From Bifidobacteriaceae bacterium (GTDB lineage Bacteria > Actinomycetota > Actinomycetes > Actinomycetales > Bifidobacteriaceae), in assembly GCA_022650895.1 (NCBI GenBank), contig JALCQC010000013.1, positions 1 to 58,141 of the forward strand: a stretch of DNA of 58,141 bases, written 5' to 3'. Within the stretch, counting starts at the first letter, position 1. Each line of letters opens with the position of its first letter. The notes under the pieces are model-generated. The model saw only the letters and a program-made list of their open reading frames with translations, was not told the DNA's origin and did no database searches. The position numbers were made by a program, and so were the translations under genes. This document shows positions 56,219 through 58,141 of the stretch, piece by piece.

Positions 56219-56531
56219 GAGCACCAACATAAGGGAAGTCAAGGTGCAAAGGAAACCGTCGGAGCGTCGGTCGCGACAGTGCACGTGGTGTGGATACCTG
56301 AGAAATAAAGTGAGATGAAGCAGTGAAATCGGTGGTGGTGGGTGGGCCCGTTCGCCATTGAGCAGACCCACGTCTTTCTTCCACCACCATGCATTTTAGA
56401 ACGAAAAGTGACGAGCGTCACATTCTTGGAGTATCCGGGAATGTTGCATGAAATTTCACAAAAAGGCCCTGAACGAAACGTTTTCGGTGTGATTTTTCTC
56501 GGAAAGTCATCGGAGGGGAAACTTATCGGGG
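56219..56531. other. Intergenic region upstream of the acetyltransferase gene
   Basis: About 310 bases without a gene I can support. The TATGTT box at 56226-56231 serves the acetyltransferase. The middle contains a purine/pyrimidine-biased CCACC/GGTGG stretch near 56330-56390 and no recognisable RNA gene. A plus-strand open frame at 56342-56569 lacks a start signal and similarity. Confidence 0.45.
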
Positions 56532-56632
56532 CTGAAAATGACTGTGAACTGGAAATGACTGTGAGGTGAAAATCGCTGTGAGTTAAAAACGCTGGGAGTT
56601 GAAAATAACTGGGAGATGAAAATGGGGCGGGA
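56532..56632. repeat. Degenerate tandem repeat, about six units of 17 bp
   Basis: The motif AAATGACTGTGA recurs with a 17-base period (one interval of 16). Units start at about 56536, 56553, 56570, 56586, 56603 and 56620. The first two are identical over 12 bases; later units drift to CGCTGTGA, CGCTGGGA and AACTGGGA. The last unit runs into the valS terminator stem. Confidence 0.75.
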
Positions 56633-56650
56633 AGTCATGCTTCCCGCCCC
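56617..56650 (-). terminator. Rho-independent terminator after valS
   Basis: An 11-bp perfect GC-rich stem (arms 56624-56634 and 56640-56650) has a five-base loop. On the minus strand it continues into ATTTTCATC. It ends the valS message and abuts the tandem repeat. Confidence 0.78.
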
Positions 56651-56657
56651 AGTGTGC

Positions 56658-56674
56658 CGAAGTCAGCGACTTCG
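56658..56674 (+). repeat. Small perfect hairpin between valS and its terminator
   Basis: CGAAGTC-AGC-GACTTCG is a 7-bp stem with a three-base loop, followed on the plus strand by TGCTTTTT. It could act as a weak terminator for transcripts entering from the left. Confidence 0.4.
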
Positions 56675-56720
56675 TGCTTTTTACTGTATTCTTTGGGCGC
56701 TGCTTTTTTGCGCCGTGCTG

Positions 56721-58141
56721 CTACTTCTTTTTCGGCTTCTTGGCCGGTGGTTCACCGAGTTCGGAATCCGTGACCACCACGGTATCCTCCGTGTTCTCTG
56801 CCGTGGCTGCATCGGTGTCCGTGGTAGCTATGCTGGCGTCAGCCTCACTTTCCGCAAATGCGGTCAAGGTGAGTTCACCTGTCACACGTCCCGCTTGCGC
56901 AATGTCGTCAAGAGCGGCCGTGATGTGCTTCAGCCCCTCTGGAGTCGCCTTCAGCGTTGCCGCAAGAATCGGCGTTTTCATGGAGACCTTTGCTTCCGAC
57001 TTGATCTTGCGCAGTGCGGCAAGCGCCTGTCCTGCGTGGTCGAGCAATTCCGGTGAAACGTCCTGTGCGATGCCGGCATAGTAGCCAGCTTCAGGCCATG
57101 AAGCCACATGCACGGAACCCTCGCCTTCATGCATCCACTGCCAGATCTCTTCAGTGGCGAAGGGGAGGTAGGGCGCAAACAGGCGTGCGAAGGCGTCGAG
57201 ACCAATGCCGAGAGTCGTCCGGGCCGATGTTATTGCTTGGTTGCTGGGCGTGGTGCCCTTCTCATCGGCGGTGCCGTAGGCGCGGTTCTTCACCAACTCG
57301 ATGTAGTCATCGCAGAACTCCCAGAAGAAGGTCTCGATGGTCTCCAGTGCCTTGGCGTGGTCGAACTCTTCCAGCGCTGTGGTCGCGACGCCCACCACAT
57401 GCGCGAGCTTTGCCATCACGGCGCGGTCCAACGGTTCGGTAACGGCGCTGGGATCCCATGCAGCTTGTGCGGGCTCACTGACGTGGTGATTCTCGTCCTC
57501 GCGTCCAATGGACAGCGCGAACTTGGTGGCGTTCAGCAGCTTGATGGCGAGGCGGCGGCCGATCTTCATCTGACCGATGTCGTAGGCGGCATCCGTTCCC
57601 AAACGTGCGGAAGCGGCCCAGTACCGCACCGCATCGGCACCGAACTTTTCGATCGGCTCGCTGGGGACGACGACGTTGCCCTTGGACTTGCTCATCTTCT
57701 TGTGGTCGGGATCGAGAATCCAACCGGAAAGGGCGGCGTGCTTCCACGGAAGGACACCGTTCTCAAGGTGGGCACGCGCAACGGAGCTGAACAGCCACGT
57801 GCGGATGATGTCCTGTCCCTGCGGGCGCAGATCCATGGGGAAGGTCTTGCTGAACAGGTCGGCCCCGTCCTTCTCTTCCCAATGCGTCACGATCTGGGGA
57901 GTCAGTGAGCTGGTAGCCCACGTGTCCATGATGTCCTTTTCGGCAGTGAATCCGTTGGGCTGGTCGCGCTGCGATTCGTCGAAGCCTTCGGGGACATCCG
58001 TGGTCGGGTCAATGGGCAGAACGTCTTCGGAGGGGGTGATGGGGTGCTGGTAGTCGGTTTCGCCGGCTGCATTCACTGGGTACCACAGCGGGAAGGGGAC
58101 GCCGAAGAAGCGCTGACGCGACACGAGCCAATCGCCGTTGA
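56721..58141 (-). CDS. valS: Valine--tRNA ligase, C-terminal part (5' end beyond the window)
   Basis: Class I synthetase for tRNA-Val; about 472 C-terminal residues are present, and the frame continues off the right edge. SRQRFFGVPFPLWYP and ALSGWILDPDHKKMSKSKGNVVVPS (KMSKS loop) identify ValRS rather than IleRS. The anticodon-binding domain follows (LAPYLPFATEEIWQWMHEG-like stretch). The C-terminus ends with an acidic Ala/Thr/Asp-rich tail and a terminal PPAKKPKKK in place of an obvious long coiled coil. The terminator at 56617-56650 closes the transcript. Confidence 0.95.
   Translation of the reverse strand, partial: NGDWLVSRQRFFGVPFPLWYPVNAAGETDYQHPITPSEDVLPIDPTTDVPEGFDESQRDQPNGFTAEKDIMDTWATSSLTPQIVTHWEEKDGADLFSKTFPMDLRPQGQDIIRTWLFSSVARAHLENGVLPWKHAALSGWILDPDHKKMSKSKGNVVVPSEPIEKFGADAVRYWAASARLGTDAAYDIGQMKIGRRLAIKLLNATKFALSIGREDENHHVSEPAQAAWDPSAVTEPLDRAVMAKLAHVVGVATTALEEFDHAKALETIETFFWEFCDDYIELVKNRAYGTADEKGTTPSNQAITSARTTLGIGLDAFARLFAPYLPFATEEIWQWMHEGEGSVHVASWPEAGYYAGIAQDVSPELLDHAGQALAALRKIKSEAKVSMKTPILAATLKATPEGLKHITAALDDIAQAGRVTGELTLTAFAESEADASIATTDTDAATAENTEDTVVVTDSELGEPPAKKPKKK

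Noticed and set aside
56342-56569. Possible small plus-strand gene in the gap before valS
   Set aside because: It has no ribosome site or promoter and a composition unlike the neighbours, and it runs into the tandem repeat.
1-58141. Mobile elements, CRISPR arrays, defence or toxin-antitoxin systems
   Set aside because: No transposase, integrase, Cas-like protein, regularly spaced repeat with unique spacers, or recognisable toxin-antitoxin pair was found in either strand. The only repeat array (56532-56632) has no spacers.

Overview
The window is a stretch of a moderately GC-rich bacterial chromosome and almost all of it is housekeeping DNA. The gene content points to Actinomycetota, most likely Bifidobacteriaceae; the family is an inference, because no 16S gene is present. 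Supporting clues are an IclR regulator divergent from leuCD, a zinc-type L28, an S16 with a long charged tail, a coaD / SepIVA-like / YceD / rpmF / rnc string, a DUF3039 gene, a Rho with a large basic insertion, and many starts that look leaderless. No insertion sequence, prophage, CRISPR array, toxin-antitoxin pair or recognisable defence system was found.

Layout: 1-1744 (minus) holds the end of an ABC importer of the thiamine-precursor (ThiY/NMT1) type. 1964-3771 holds gltX, tRNA-Glu, tRNA-Gln and a terminator. 3937-8107 is a four-gene lower mevalonate operon (mevalonate kinase, diphosphomevalonate decarboxylase, phosphomevalonate kinase, type 2 IPP isomerase). It is followed by an unrecognised 109-residue protein and a Dcr2-like phosphoesterase. 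10109-13167 is the IclR/leuCD divergon. 13278-18104 carries cell-envelope genes (murA, plsC-like, gpsA, ddl). 18252-21540 carries rpmB, recG and rsmD. 21713-23890 is a small accessory patch: a nitroreductase, an alpha/beta-hydrolase that has lost its nucleophile, and a GNAT acetyltransferase.

23922-30304 (minus) is a translation block: yhbY, trmD, rimM, khpA, rpsP, ffh and cysS. 30512-33190 has a lone glutamine amidotransferase and an ABC-F ATPase. 33350-39229 (minus) has ilvBN, rnc, rpmF, yceD, a SepIVA-like coiled-coil gene and coaD. 39330-44393 has a DUF3039 gene, pncB, a Pr6Pr-type membrane protein, rph, an RdgB-type pyrophosphatase and an AEC transporter. 44624-48927 is a PspC-type envelope-stress module: a small membrane protein and PspC on the minus strand, divergent from a NarL-family kinase and regulator pair. 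48986-58141 has tRNA-Leu, tRNA-Thr, an acyltransferase-3 membrane protein, pgi, rho, chorismate mutase, a LacA-type acetyltransferase, a short tandem-repeat array and the C-terminal part of valS, cut by the right edge.

The points most worth a second look are: the recurrent TANNNT-N6..8-ATG leaderless arrangement; the hydrolase-fold protein without a catalytic serine; the lower mevalonate operon without HMG-CoA synthase or reductase genes in this window; the structured leaders of rpmB and rho; and the 17-bp repeat array upstream of the acetyltransferase gene. I did not find a clearly new multi-gene system.
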